Counted from the first letter of the stretch, positions 1 to 7,969 are shown. The stretch is 9,622 nucleotides of DNA from Anaerolinea sp. (GCA_013824385.1 PNNU01000100.1:1-9622); one strand, 5' to 3'. Translations and numbers: made by a program. Notes: generated from the letters alone by a model not told the origin.

Positions 1-717
1 TACTCCTGCGATAGACATGAATACATGCGGAGGAATACCCACAAACTCGGTAAAAGAATCAAACGTAAATAATATACCCGGCTTGAAGAAAGATTTCGGT
101 CCAAAAATACCGCCAAAAAATCCGTAAGCAGCTAATGCCCCGGCAGCAAATCTGGTCATTGCATCCATATGGGGAATTTTCATTGGTTTAATTTGACGTC
201 TTTGTTGATGAATCAACCCCACCACAGACACAACGGAAGCCGGAATACAGATGAAGCGTGCCGCAGTTCCTGCTACGAATGAAACCCAATCATGAATATC
301 TGTAATCAACGAAAATCCGATGATAAACGGGCCAAAAAGCCACAAACCAAATACAAAACTTGGCACAAGCCTCACCCACCTGTAACGTGCCTCAAAAGGT
401 CTTAACAAATCAATCCCAAATTGAAATAATGAAACAAGTGACAATGCCAAAATAAGTTGATGAAGGATTTGAAAAATTACAAAATTTTCTTGACCTCGAA
501 ATTCAACAGCAAAAGCGATATAAATTTTTCCCCACTCGTATACTGCCGTCAGAACCCCAAACCAACCCAGCCATGGCAAACTCTTCGCTAAAATAAGTCT
601 CGAAAATCGACGTGAATGGATAAATACGGACAGCCCAAATGAAAAATAGAGCAGTCCGTATATAAATCGCAGAAAAGATTCGTGTTGATCTAAGAATGGT
701 ATTGCATTACCAGTCAT
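1..717 (-). CDS. Partial multi-pass membrane protein, probable N-terminal sensor module of a signalling protein
   Basis: The reading frame is open on the minus strand from ATG at 717 to the window edge, giving 239 residues with no stop, so the C-terminus is missing. I see about seven hydrophobic segments, near residues 17-35, 46-69, 79-105, 116-138, 143-169, 189-206 and 223 onward. The first two carry the pattern FIYGLLYFSFGLSV, then SRRFSRLILAKSLPWLGWFG, then YEWGK. From memory this resembles the 7TM N-terminal region found in front of histidine kinase or GGDEF domains in Chloroflexota and some Proteobacteria. No enzymatic domain is visible here, so the signalling role is inference. The start is uncertain: GGAG lies 11 nt before this ATG but only 5 nt before an in-frame TTG at 723. 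Alternatively it is a simple multi-pass membrane protein. Confidence 0.6.
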   Translation of the reverse strand, partial: MTGNAIPFLDQHESFLRFIYGLLYFSFGLSVFIHSRRFSRLILAKSLPWLGWFGVLTAVYEWGKIYIAFAVEFRGQENFVIFQILHQLILALSLVSLFQFGIDLLRPFEARYRWVRLVPSFVFGLWLFGPFIIGFSLITDIHDWVSFVAGTAARFICIPASVVSVVGLIHQQRRQIKPMKIPHMDAMTRFAAGALAAYGFFGGIFGPKSFFKPGILFTFDSFTEFVGIPPHVFMSIAGV

Positions 718-811
718 CAGCAACTCATCTCCAACTCGTTATGGTTCAACTATGCATTGCCCTTTTACCATAATGGTGTTCAAAAACAAACTGCCACGGG
801 ATGAGTCGACT

Positions 812-1384
812 CTAATTGTTTTGTCTATTGATAATTTTTATACGCTTGGTTAACCATAATAATAACCCAATAAACAATAAAAGCATGCATATTGTCACAA
901 ATATCCACTTAATAGGGGTAAAAACTGGAGCCAAAAACTGTCCCCAGGTACCCACAAGCGGATACGCTGCCATCACTACCGAAGTGGCAGTGTTTTCTGC
1001 CAGATCAAAAAACAAACCTAACAAAGGGACTAAATTGATTAGGAGTAAATTGGAAGAACCTCCCAATCCCTTCTTAAAAAGAAAACTGATGGATGTAATG
1101 AAAAAGAATGTAAAGATAAGTGGAAAAGCCAGATCAAAACCCCATCGTGCTGTCAAAAACGCTGACCGTCCTTCTTCACCATACGCTTCGGCCATTTGCA
1201 GCAGCATCTTGCTATCATAAATGAAGCTGGTATCGGGGCTGCCCAATCCTTGTGAATAGGCATCCACACGCGCGGATTCAACGGGCAGAACCAACACGCT
1301 GAAAATCACAAACACCAGCAGACCAATCAATGCCACCCAACCTGAGGAAACCCGATAAAAAAATGCTGACAATTTCTTCATCAT
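812..1384 (-). CDS. Conserved-looking four-helix membrane protein of unknown function
   Basis: This encodes 190 residues if it starts at ATG 1384. A second ATG follows at 1381 and is slightly better spaced from the GGAA upstream. A longer frame to 1462 exists, but its first 26 residues lie largely inside the upstream PLP-enzyme gene and look like a read-through of that gene in another frame, so I reject that start. Hydrophobic helices lie near residues 16-35, 83-103, 111-129 and 154-177. Between the first two is an extracytoplasmic-type segment of about 45 residues containing DTSFIYDSKMLLQMAEAYG. A FFDLAENT motif at about residues 125-132 ends the third helix. I recall similar anonymous proteins with the same layout in Chloroflexota, but no function. 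It follows the PLP-enzyme gene by only 10 nt, so the two are probably cotranscribed. Confidence 0.75.
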   Translation of the reverse strand: MMKKLSAFFYRVSSGWVALIGLLVFVIFSVLVLPVESARVDAYSQGLGSPDTSFIYDSKMLLQMAEAYGEEGRSAFLTARWGFDLAFPLIFTFFFITSISFLFKKGLGGSSNLLLINLVPLLGLFFDLAENTATSVVMAAYPLVGTWGQFLAPVFTPIKWIFVTICMLLLFIGLLLWLTKRIKIINRQNN

Positions 1385-1394
1385 CGTTCCGGTT

Positions 1395-2837
1395 TTACCT
1401 GACCAGGCTTTGAGCGAACCGGATGAATGCCTCAACGTCTTCAAAATTACTGACCAATCCAACAGAAACCCTTACCGCGCCAGACGCCTTGCCATCAATA
1501 CACAGACGGAACTCATTATAGGTGAGCCGTTGTTCATGTACAGGTTGGTTAAAACACGATGTAAGTTCTGAAGAAGAGATCCCCAACGCCAATTCACCGG
1601 CACCCGGGTTGCAGAAACATCCCGTGCGCAATGAAACATCCACTTTATTAGCGTGTTCTTCGATCCAGCGGTGATCAACGACCCGGCCGGCATCATCCAC
1701 GAAGTTCATGGCCAGCGCCCCTCCACGTCGATCGGTATTCAATGGTCCGTAAAACCTGACCAGCGGTGTTCCATTGGGATGTTTGACCTCAAGCAGATTC
1801 TGCAGCAGCCAACCGGTTAAGCACAACACACGCTGGTGGATCTTTTCCATACCAATGCTCTGCAAATGCCGTAATCCAATTTCCACTGCCGGGATATTCA
1901 AATAGTCCAGAGTGCCGTCTTCAAAAGCCATCGGTGCTTCAGCCAGGTAATGTTTTTCAGCCTGCACCGAAGCGACCGTAATTGTGCCCCCCGCAAACCA
2001 CGGACGATGCAGCTTGGTCAATACTTTTCGTCTTGCGATCAAGGCACCCACCCCGGTAGGGTAGCCAAACATTTTGTAAAAAGAGATGGGCACAAAATCA
2101 GGTTTGTAGAGGCTTAAATCCAGTTTATTGGTTGGCGAGAAAGCGGCCACATCCAATAGCACATCCCAACCTTTTTGATGTGCCAGTTCAATCCACTCAA
2201 GCGGATGTTGGACAGCCGAAAAGTTGGACTGGGCTGGATAAGCAAAGAGGTTGTTACCTTTGGGATCATTATCTTCCAGATAGCCAACCAGCTTGTTTTC
2301 ATCCACGCGCATGAAGGGCGGCATCACAGGAATGTAAGTAACCGCAGAACCCTTGGCCAAAGCGTATTCTCGAATGCCGTTGACTGAATTGTGGTTATCA
2401 AAAGTTAAAAGGTAGCGGCTGTTTTTAGTGAACGGATAAGACTCTCCCACCAACTTGAGTGCCCCGCTGGCGTTTGACGTAAAGATCACCACATATTCTT
2501 TGGGGTCCGCTTTGAAGAACGACAAGACCGCCGAACGCGCGTTTTCTACCAGTTCGGTGGAGTGCAGAGATGAAGGGTTGGTGGAATGTGGATTTCCAAA
2601 CACACCTTCCAACAACATCTTCTGATGCGCCTTAACCTGTGATTCGGCATACAGACCACCGCCGGTGTAATCCAGGTAAACCTGGCCTGTCTGCTCAAGT
2701 CTTGTGTAATCTCTCTTGCGCAACTCGTCAAGTTCCAGGGTTTGAAGAAATTCGGGGTATTGCTGAATAAATGAATCGTATCGAGAAGTATCCATAGATC
2801 TGATTAAACCATAAAACCCACCAATAAGAACATTCAT
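1395..2837 (-). CDS. MOCOS/NifS-like PLP-dependent enzyme (aminotransferase class V, cysteine desulfurase-like)
   Basis: This is a fold-type I PLP enzyme of 480 residues related to the N-terminal domain of molybdenum cofactor sulfurase. Visible landmarks are the N-terminal YLDYTGGGLYAESQ (54-67), GNPHSTNPSS (81-90), FTSNASGALKL (119-129), DNHNSV with His149 over the cofactor, LLDVAAFSPTN with Asp229 likely contacting the pyridine nitrogen, and SFYKMFGYPTGVGAL with Lys255 as the Schiff-base lysine. RTGCFCNPG (404-412) carries Cys407/Cys409, the position of the sulfur-carrying cysteine in MOCOS proteins. The MOSC domain of full-length sulfurases is absent. By family it would mobilise sulfur from cysteine, but the acceptor is unknown and another class V activity is possible. 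Neither ATG 2837 nor the in-frame ATG 2795 (MDTSRYDSF) has a clear Shine-Dalgarno sequence. The second fits the family N-terminus better, giving 466 residues. Confidence 0.85.
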   Translation of the reverse strand: MNVLIGGFYGLIRSMDTSRYDSFIQQYPEFLQTLELDELRKRDYTRLEQTGQVYLDYTGGGLYAESQVKAHQKMLLEGVFGNPHSTNPSSLHSTELVENARSAVLSFFKADPKEYVVIFTSNASGALKLVGESYPFTKNSRYLLTFDNHNSVNGIREYALAKGSAVTYIPVMPPFMRVDENKLVGYLEDNDPKGNNLFAYPAQSNFSAVQHPLEWIELAHQKGWDVLLDVAAFSPTNKLDLSLYKPDFVPISFYKMFGYPTGVGALIARRKVLTKLHRPWFAGGTITVASVQAEKHYLAEAPMAFEDGTLDYLNIPAVEIGLRHLQSIGMEKIHQRVLCLTGWLLQNLLEVKHPNGTPLVRFYGPLNTDRRGGALAMNFVDDAGRVVDHRWIEEHANKVDVSLRTGCFCNPGAGELALGISSSELTSCFNQPVHEQRLTYNEFRLCIDGKASGAVRVSVGLVSNFEDVEAFIRFAQSLVR

Positions 2838-2957
2838 TATGCATAAATTTTCAACTAATTACCATTTTAGGTTTCCACAATTATCAATTCCTTCTGCACA
2901 ATTTCTGCACATTTGCAGTGTATCGTTGGATTATTCAAAAACGCTCAGGAGTGAACC
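2838..2957. promoter_or_regulatory. Divergent intergenic promoter region
   Basis: This gap lies between two divergently transcribed genes, the MOCOS-like enzyme to the left and the first adaptor lipoprotein to the right, so promoters for both should lie here. I could not pick convincing -35/-10 pairs on either strand. For the plus strand, TATCGT at 2921-2926 is a weak -10 candidate without a good -35, as expected for an activator-dependent promoter. A good Shine-Dalgarno sequence, AGGAG at 2947-2951, lies 6 nt before ATG 2958. A 10-bp palindrome TTATGCATAA covers 2837-2846. The direct repeats inside the region are listed separately. Confidence 0.6.
2892..2913 (+). promoter_or_regulatory. Tandem 11-bp direct repeat, candidate response-regulator operator
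   Basis: TTCTGCACAAT (2892-2902) is followed directly by TTCTGCACATT (2903-2913), with ten of eleven positions identical. The second copy overlaps an inverted repeat, CTGCA (2905-2909) and TGCAG (2914-2918), with a 4-nt centre. Head-to-tail half-sites spaced 11 bp apart are the classical layout for OmpR/PhoB-family regulators, and such a regulator is encoded at 8637. The site lies 45-66 bp upstream of the first adaptor gene's start. Binding is inferred, not shown. Confidence 0.45.
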
Positions 2958-4385
2958 ATGCAACAAAACTTGCGCCACAAGCTAGCACTTATTTTTTGTT
3001 TATTACTCTTGCCGATATTGGCAACAGGCTGCTCAAATTCAAATTCTTCTGCTTCCGCAATAGAAACTGGTGTTGTGACAGAAGCATCAGTGACAAACAC
3101 AATTGAATCATCCGGTTCGGTAGCTGCCAAACAGTTGGTGACTTTATCGTGGGCAACCAGCGGAACCGTGGAACAAGTAGCAATTCAAAATGGCCTGTCA
3201 GTTACCAGCGGTACGGAACTCATGACCCTGGATTCAAAGACGGCTCCTTCAAATGTGAACAAAGCCATCTCCAACCTTATAGCCGCCAAACAAAACCTTG
3301 CAAATATCCAAGAATCCACAACCGATCTGGCAAAAGCGGAAGTGGCACTCAACGATGCCAAGACTGCCTACGACAAAGCCTTGCTTGCGTATAACACTCT
3401 GAACCAACCGGTCGGTTCTTCAGAGTACATTGCAATTCTGCGCGCAGCCTATTTGAACGCGCAATCGCAAACATTGCGCGCTGTTGGCAACTACAACCGT
3501 TATGCAGATTATTCAGAAACCAGTTCACAAAGAGCCAACGCACTTGCAGCCCTGTCTAAAGCCAGAATTGCTGAAAATGACGCCCTGATCACCTTGAACC
3601 ACTTCAGCAATCCCCCTGACGCAGTCGAAGCTGCACTCATCACATCTGACTACAACCTCGCCGAATCCCTATTGGATGAAGCGCAAAAAACCTACGATGA
3701 AGCCAGTGACGGCAACGTCGATGCCATCAACAAAGCCCGGTCCGCGGTCACAGCTGCTCAAGCTACAGTGGATAAATTAAGCATTATCGCCCCATTTGAT
3801 GGTCAGGTCGCCATGGTTTATTCACAACCCGGTGACATGGTTTCTGCCGGTACCAAGGCTGTTGTTCTCTACGATCGCTCGGAACTGTATATAGACGTAT
3901 TGGTAACTGAAGATTTAATTTCAACCGTCAAAGTCGGTAATCCGGCATCCATTTCATTTTCAGGACTAAATATCGACACTTCGGGAAAGGTCGTTTTGAT
4001 CGACCCGATTGGCGCAAGTTCGTCTGGCGTAGTGAACTATACAGTGCGTGTCAAAATGGATAAGCCAGATCCTCAGATTTACATCGGCGCCACTGCCACA
4101 GTAACCATTACAACCAGTGATCCGCAAAACAAATTATTCGTGCCTGTGGCTGCGGTTCTCAATGACGCTCAGGGAGAATATGTGATGCAGGTCAAGACCG
4201 ATGGCAGCACTGAACGCATAGAAGTGGTAACCGGAGATATTTCTGATGAAACAGTCGTTGTAACAGGCGCCTTGGTAAAAAATGATCGGGTTGAACTCTT
4301 TTCAAGCTCCGCAACAGATACAACCGCGACAACAAATCAAAATCGAGGAGGGCTGTTTGGAGGCATTGGTGGAATATTTAGATAA
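2958..4385 (+). CDS. Lipoprotein periplasmic-adaptor/membrane fusion protein (HlyD/MacA-like), copy 1
   Basis: This encodes 475 residues. It has a lipoprotein signal with a basic N-terminus, a hydrophobic core and the lipobox LATGC with Cys25 as the predicted lipidated residue. The mature protein has the adaptor layout: first half of a lipoyl/barrel-sandwich domain (about 68-93, SGTVEQVAIQNG), a long helical hairpin rich in Ala, Lys and Asn (about 97-272), the second lipoyl half (274-312, IIAPFDGQVAMVYSQPGDMVSAGT), a beta-barrel domain (about 313-388) and a membrane-proximal domain (about 393-450) with VLNDAQGEYV. The tail is short and Gly-rich. Such proteins bridge a MacB-type transporter to the exterior and stimulate it. 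Here it would sit on the outer face of the cytoplasmic membrane. AGGAG lies 6 nt before the start. It is the first gene of the transporter cluster and is paralogous to the next gene. Confidence 0.88.
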   Translation: MQQNLRHKLALIFCLLLLPILATGCSNSNSSASAIETGVVTEASVTNTIESSGSVAAKQLVTLSWATSGTVEQVAIQNGLSVTSGTELMTLDSKTAPSNVNKAISNLIAAKQNLANIQESTTDLAKAEVALNDAKTAYDKALLAYNTLNQPVGSSEYIAILRAAYLNAQSQTLRAVGNYNRYADYSETSSQRANALAALSKARIAENDALITLNHFSNPPDAVEAALITSDYNLAESLLDEAQKTYDEASDGNVDAINKARSAVTAAQATVDKLSIIAPFDGQVAMVYSQPGDMVSAGTKAVVLYDRSELYIDVLVTEDLISTVKVGNPASISFSGLNIDTSGKVVLIDPIGASSSGVVNYTVRVKMDKPDPQIYIGATATVTITTSDPQNKLFVPVAAVLNDAQGEYVMQVKTDGSTERIEVVTGDISDETVVVTGALVKNDRVELFSSSATDTTATTNQNRGGLFGGIGGIFR

Positions 4386-4487
4386 ACAAAACATCCAAAC
4401 CCACTCTTAGAAAACGTTTTTACCAACTTGTAATTAAAGTTACCAGGAACCAACATTTTAAGAAATTAATAAAACAAGGAGATTAAC

Positions 4488-5948
4488 ATGTTCCAGAAAA
4501 AACAATCAAGATTAACCATGATCGTCCCCATCATTTTAATTGTGATGATGATTACAGGCTGTTCGAGCAATGCCGCTGCATCTGCATCAGCAGGTACGGG
4601 CGTTGTAACCGAATCGACCATGACTGATACTGTTGAATCTTCAGGGTCAGTCAGCGCCAAACAACTTGCAGTTATTACCTGGGAAACAAGCGGTACGGTT
4701 CAAGAAGTGAATGTTGCCACCAATGACAACGTTACGGATGGCGATACCTTGATGAAACTCAATTCCACCACCGCACCCGCGGATGTCATCGAGGCCATTT
4801 CCACTTTGATCACCGCGCAGCAGAACCTGAACAACGCCAAAGAATCCAATACCTCGCTGGCAGAAGCAGAAGTAGCCTTGAACACGGCCAAAGATGCCTA
4901 TTACAAGGCGCTCGGCCAATCTTACACGCTTGGCAAGACCGTCGGTTCTGAAGATTACAACGCCATTCTGCGCGTCAACGTCATCAATGCACAGGCCGCG
5001 TATGACAAAGCAAAAGATAATTACAACGGTTATTCCGAAGCAGCGGATTCTGATACACGCAAGGCTCAAGCGCGGGCCACCCTGGCGCAAGCCACACTTG
5101 ATTTGAAAGAAGCCACCTCAATCTATAACTACTACACCAGCACCCCCAACGCCATGGATTCAGCCACGATTACCGGTGAATTGAATCTTGCCAAGGCTCA
5201 GATGGATGACGCTCAACGCGCCTACGATCTGATCAAAAACGGTGACAATTCTGACGCCATTACCAGCGCCCAGGCTGCTGTGGATGCCGCTCAGGCAACC
5301 GTAAACAAACTCAGTATTATTGCCCCCTTTAGTGGTGAAGTTGCAGTGATCTATTCGCAAGTCGGTGATGTGGTCTCGGCAGGCACCAAAGCACTTGCTC
5401 TAGTGGACCGCACCAAATTGTATGTGGATGTTCAGGTCGATGAAACCTCTATCGCCCAGGTAAAAGTGGGTAATACTGCTGACATCACCTTTGATTCTCT
5501 AAACAATCTGGTTGGAACCGGCAAAGTGACCATGATTGACCCGATCGGCACATCAACCTCAGGTGTGGTCAATTACACCGTCCGGGTTGAGTTGGATAAA
5601 TCCGATCCAGCGATTCTGATTGGCGCAACAGCCACTGTCGTTATCAATACTGGTTCACCCCAAAGTGTGCTCTTCGTACCTGTGAGTGCCGTATTAAATG
5701 ATGCCCAGGGCGAATACGTCACACGTGTCAATAACGGTGTGACCGAACGCGTAACGGTTGTCAGCGGTCAGATCGTGGATCAAACTGTGATCGTGACCGG
5801 TGACCTAAAAAAAGGTGATGTGGTTCAACTCTATTCTTCAACTTCATCCTCCACGTCCGATGAAACCGAAGATCAAGGCGGCATGGGTGGCGGCATGATC
5901 ACAACCGGCGGCGGGGAACCCCCCTCCGGCGGCGCTCCCATGCCCTAA
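4488..5948 (+). CDS. Lipoprotein periplasmic-adaptor/membrane fusion protein (HlyD/MacA-like), copy 2
   Basis: This encodes 486 residues. The signal peptide ends in the lipobox MITGC, with the lipid cysteine again at residue 25. The domain order matches the upstream paralogue almost without gaps: lipoyl half 1 (about 68-93), helical hairpin (about 97-273), lipoyl half 2 (275-313, IIAPFSGEVAVIYSQVGDVVSAGT), beta-barrel (about 314-390), then the membrane-proximal domain with VLNDAQGEYV (402-411). It differs in its C-terminal tail, a Ser/Thr/Asp stretch followed by Gly-, Met- and Pro-rich sequence (GGMGGGM, GGGEPPSGGAPMP). AAGGAG lies 6 nt before ATG 4488, and the 102-bp gap after copy 1 contains no clear terminator. 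The ATPase gene follows after 24 bp, so this copy is the one most tightly coupled to the transporter. Its role is presumably the same as copy 1, perhaps as a hetero-oligomeric partner. Confidence 0.88.
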   Translation: MFQKKQSRLTMIVPIILIVMMITGCSSNAAASASAGTGVVTESTMTDTVESSGSVSAKQLAVITWETSGTVQEVNVATNDNVTDGDTLMKLNSTTAPADVIEAISTLITAQQNLNNAKESNTSLAEAEVALNTAKDAYYKALGQSYTLGKTVGSEDYNAILRVNVINAQAAYDKAKDNYNGYSEAADSDTRKAQARATLAQATLDLKEATSIYNYYTSTPNAMDSATITGELNLAKAQMDDAQRAYDLIKNGDNSDAITSAQAAVDAAQATVNKLSIIAPFSGEVAVIYSQVGDVVSAGTKALALVDRTKLYVDVQVDETSIAQVKVGNTADITFDSLNNLVGTGKVTMIDPIGTSTSGVVNYTVRVELDKSDPAILIGATATVVINTGSPQSVLFVPVSAVLNDAQGEYVTRVNNGVTERVTVVSGQIVDQTVIVTGDLKKGDVVQLYSSTSSSTSDETEDQGGMGGGMITTGGGEPPSGGAPMP

Positions 5949-5972
5949 TCGAACGGAAAAAGAGGCGTTCTT

Positions 5973-6734
5973 ATGATTGAAGCAAAAGTAATTACAAAAG
6001 TTTATAAACTCGGAGACGACGAGGTGCATGCGCTGGATGGCGTAAGCCTCAAGATCAACGACGGAGAAATGGTCGCCATCATGGGCCCTTCCGGATCCGG
6101 AAAAAGTACACTCATGGCCATCCTGGGATGTCTCGACACCCCTACCAGTGGAGAATACCTGGTTGACAATCAACCCGCGGCTGGCCTGAAAGAAAACCAA
6201 TTAGCCAGCTTGCGTGCTCATAAAATCGGATTTGTCTTTCAGCAGTTCAACCTGCTGCCGCGTACCAGCGCCCTTGAAAACGTCATGCTGCCTTTAACCT
6301 ATGACGGAACAAAGATTAAAGATCGAATCGCACGGGCTGAAGAAGCGTTGGAAACTGTCGGCCTCAAAGACCGCATGAAACACCATCCCAACCAGCTCTC
6401 AGGCGGACAGCAGCAGCGTGTGGCCATAGCCCGCGCCCTGGTGAATGACCCTGCCCTTCTTCTGGCCGACGAACCCACCGGCAACCTGGATAGCAAAACC
6501 GGTGCTGAGATCATGGCTTTATTTCAACAATTGCATAATTCGAAAAAACAAACTGTCGTTTACGTCACACACGATTCTTTTGTGGCGCGGCATACTGAAC
6601 GCATCATCACGCTGATGGATGGAAAAGTGCTGCGTGATGAAATCAACAAGAACCCCATCAAAGCCGGCACGCCGCGGCCTGATGATTTTCTGGACAATTC
6701 AACCGGTAAAAACGACGTACAGGTGCAAAAATGA
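5973..6734 (+). CDS. ABC transporter ATP-binding protein, MacB/LolD type
   Basis: This is a 253-residue cytoplasmic ATPase with every expected motif: Walker [10 protein letters not shown] (38-46), Q-loop FQQF (89-92), signature LSGGQQQR (142-149), Walker B ALLLADEP with Glu167 as catalytic base, D-loop NLDS (171-174) and switch His200 (VTHD). The HALDGVSL start and the TSGEY and [12 protein letters not shown] segments are characteristic of the MacB/LolD/FtsE class, which drives mechanotransmission rather than simple membrane translocation. A polar C-terminal tail of about 30 residues follows the core. AGAGG lies 7 nt before the start. The stop codon overlaps the permease start as ATGA, implying translational coupling and an obligate complex. 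Confidence 0.95.
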   Translation: MIEAKVITKVYKLGDDEVHALDGVSLKINDGEMVAIMGPSGSGKSTLMAILGCLDTPTSGEYLVDNQPAAGLKENQLASLRAHKIGFVFQQFNLLPRTSALENVMLPLTYDGTKIKDRIARAEEALETVGLKDRMKHHPNQLSGGQQQRVAIARALVNDPALLLADEPTGNLDSKTGAEIMALFQQLHNSKKQTVVYVTHDSFVARHTERIITLMDGKVLRDEINKNPIKAGTPRPDDFLDNSTGKNDVQVQK

Positions 6735-7960
6735 GCATACTCAATAATATCCGCATCGCACTAAGAGCCTTAAAGGCCAACAAACTGAGGTCTTCTTTGA
6801 CTGTGCTGGGCATCGTCATCGGTGTGGCTGCCGTGGTCGCCTTACTCTCCATCGGCAAGGGCGCCACCTCCGGCATCACCAGCCAGGTGGAAGGCATGGG
6901 CACCAATTTGGTGACCGTCTCTTCGAGCAGAATGTTCAGACCCGGCGGTAGTTCTTCTTCAACAGCCAGCCTGCTCTATTCTGATTACGAAGCCATTACC
7001 GTTAAAGTGGATAACATCGCCGGGATTGCACCCTACTATCAGACTCAGGAATCCGTTGCCACTTCAAACCGCACCTCCACTTATAGTGTCATCGGCATCA
7101 CACCGTCATACGAGACGGTCACCTTGCAAACCATCGAACTGGGCCGCTTTTTCACTTCGTCTGATGGATTGACCAAAAAGCGTGTGGCTGTGATCGGTGC
7201 GACCGTCTCTACGGACCTTTTTGAGGGACTTAATCCGATTGGCCGTACCGTCAAGATCAATAACGTGGATTTTGAAGTAATCGGCGTACTTGCTTCTAAA
7301 GGAACAAGCGGTTTTATGAGCGGCGACTCAAATGTGCTCATCCCTCTTGAAACCGGCTATTCCAAAGTGTTTGGAACCAGAGCCAGGAGCAACAGCAAAT
7401 ATACCTTATCAGGAATTTCCATCTCGGCGGCGACGGCAGAAACCACCGATGCGGTCATCAGCCAGGTAGAAACAGTCTTGCGTTCTCAACACGGCCTCGG
7501 ATTGAATGATGACCTGGGCTTCAGCGTTTCCAGCCAGGCACAGATGCTCTCTTCCTTGAGTTCAATCACCTCCACGCTAACTGCTCTTCTGGGCGCCATC
7601 GCGGGCATCTCATTGCTCGTCGGCGGTATAGGCATTATGAATATCACTCTGGTATCCGTGACCGAAAGAACCCGAGAGATTGGTCTGCGTAAGGCGGTGG
7701 GGGCTCCCCGCAAAGCCATCCTCTTTCAGTTCCTGGTCGAGACAGTCACCCTGTCTCTGATCGGCGGAGTACTCGGCATTGCGCTTGGCGCAGCCATCGC
7801 AGGCGTGGTTACCTTCCTGGGATTGATCACCGCTTCTATCACCGTTGATGTACTCGTGCTCTCCTTTACTTTCTCGGCAATGATAGGTTTGTTCTTTGGA
7901 ATTTACCCTGCCTGGCAGGCCTCCAAACTCAGCCCGATAGAAGCACTGCGCTACGAATAA
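6731..7960 (+). CDS. ABC transporter permease, MacB/FtsX family
   Basis: This encodes 409 residues. A basic N-terminus (IALRALKANKLRSSLTVLGIVIGVAAVV) leads into TM1 at about 21-43. A large extracytoplasmic MacB-type core domain follows (about 45-280). The C-terminal FtsX domain has TM2 at about 284-308, a cytoplasmic coupling stretch TERTREIGLRKAVGAPRKAI (311-330), TM3 at about 335-362 and TM4 at about 372-394, ending in the typical YPAWQASKLSPIEALRYE. This is the complete four-helix arrangement of a MacB permease, with the nucleotide-binding domain encoded separately upstream rather than fused as in Escherichia coli MacB. It starts inside the last codons of the ATPase gene. With the two adaptors it would form an exporter or envelope-stress complex. 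The substrate (peptide, macrolide-like compound, lipid or other) is not readable from sequence. Confidence 0.94.
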   Translation: MSILNNIRIALRALKANKLRSSLTVLGIVIGVAAVVALLSIGKGATSGITSQVEGMGTNLVTVSSSRMFRPGGSSSSTASLLYSDYEAITVKVDNIAGIAPYYQTQESVATSNRTSTYSVIGITPSYETVTLQTIELGRFFTSSDGLTKKRVAVIGATVSTDLFEGLNPIGRTVKINNVDFEVIGVLASKGTSGFMSGDSNVLIPLETGYSKVFGTRARSNSKYTLSGISISAATAETTDAVISQVETVLRSQHGLGLNDDLGFSVSSQAQMLSSLSSITSTLTALLGAIAGISLLVGGIGIMNITLVSVTERTREIGLRKAVGAPRKAILFQFLVETVTLSLIGGVLGIALGAAIAGVVTFLGLITASITVDVLVLSFTFSAMIGLFFGIYPAWQASKLSPIEALRYE

Positions 7961-7969
7961 ATATCAAAT

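Noticed and set aside
767..777. Palindrome ACCAT-A-ATGGT in the gap upstream of the left-edge gene
   Set aside because: It is only 5 bp per arm with a 1-nt centre and no second copy. It could be an operator but is too short to support on its own.
803..812. Perfect palindrome GAGTCGACTC at the end of the four-helix membrane protein gene
   Set aside because: It has no loop and no T-tract on either strand, so it is not a terminator, and a 10-bp palindrome is expected by chance at this scale.
816..1220. 134-residue plus-strand open frame opposite the four-helix membrane protein
   Set aside because: Its Lys/Asn/Pro-rich composition is that of an antisense reading of a hydrophobic membrane protein, and the minus-strand frame makes far better sense.
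1385..1462. N-terminal extension of the four-helix membrane protein to ATG 1462
   Set aside because: It lies almost wholly inside the 3' end of the PLP-enzyme gene in another frame, is not hydrophobic or family-like, and ATG 1384/1381 sits just after that gene's stop with a GGAA nearby.
4411..4441. AAAACGTTTT palindrome and AACTT/AAGTT inverted repeat between the two adaptor genes
   Set aside because: The arms are short and AT-rich. There is no stable stem or T-tract for a terminator, and no convincing -35/-10 pair for an internal promoter.
4647..5090. 147-residue minus-strand open frame inside adaptor 2
   Set aside because: It is a shadow of the adaptor coding sequence, with Arg/Cys/Gly-rich composition, no ribosome binding site and no family resemblance.
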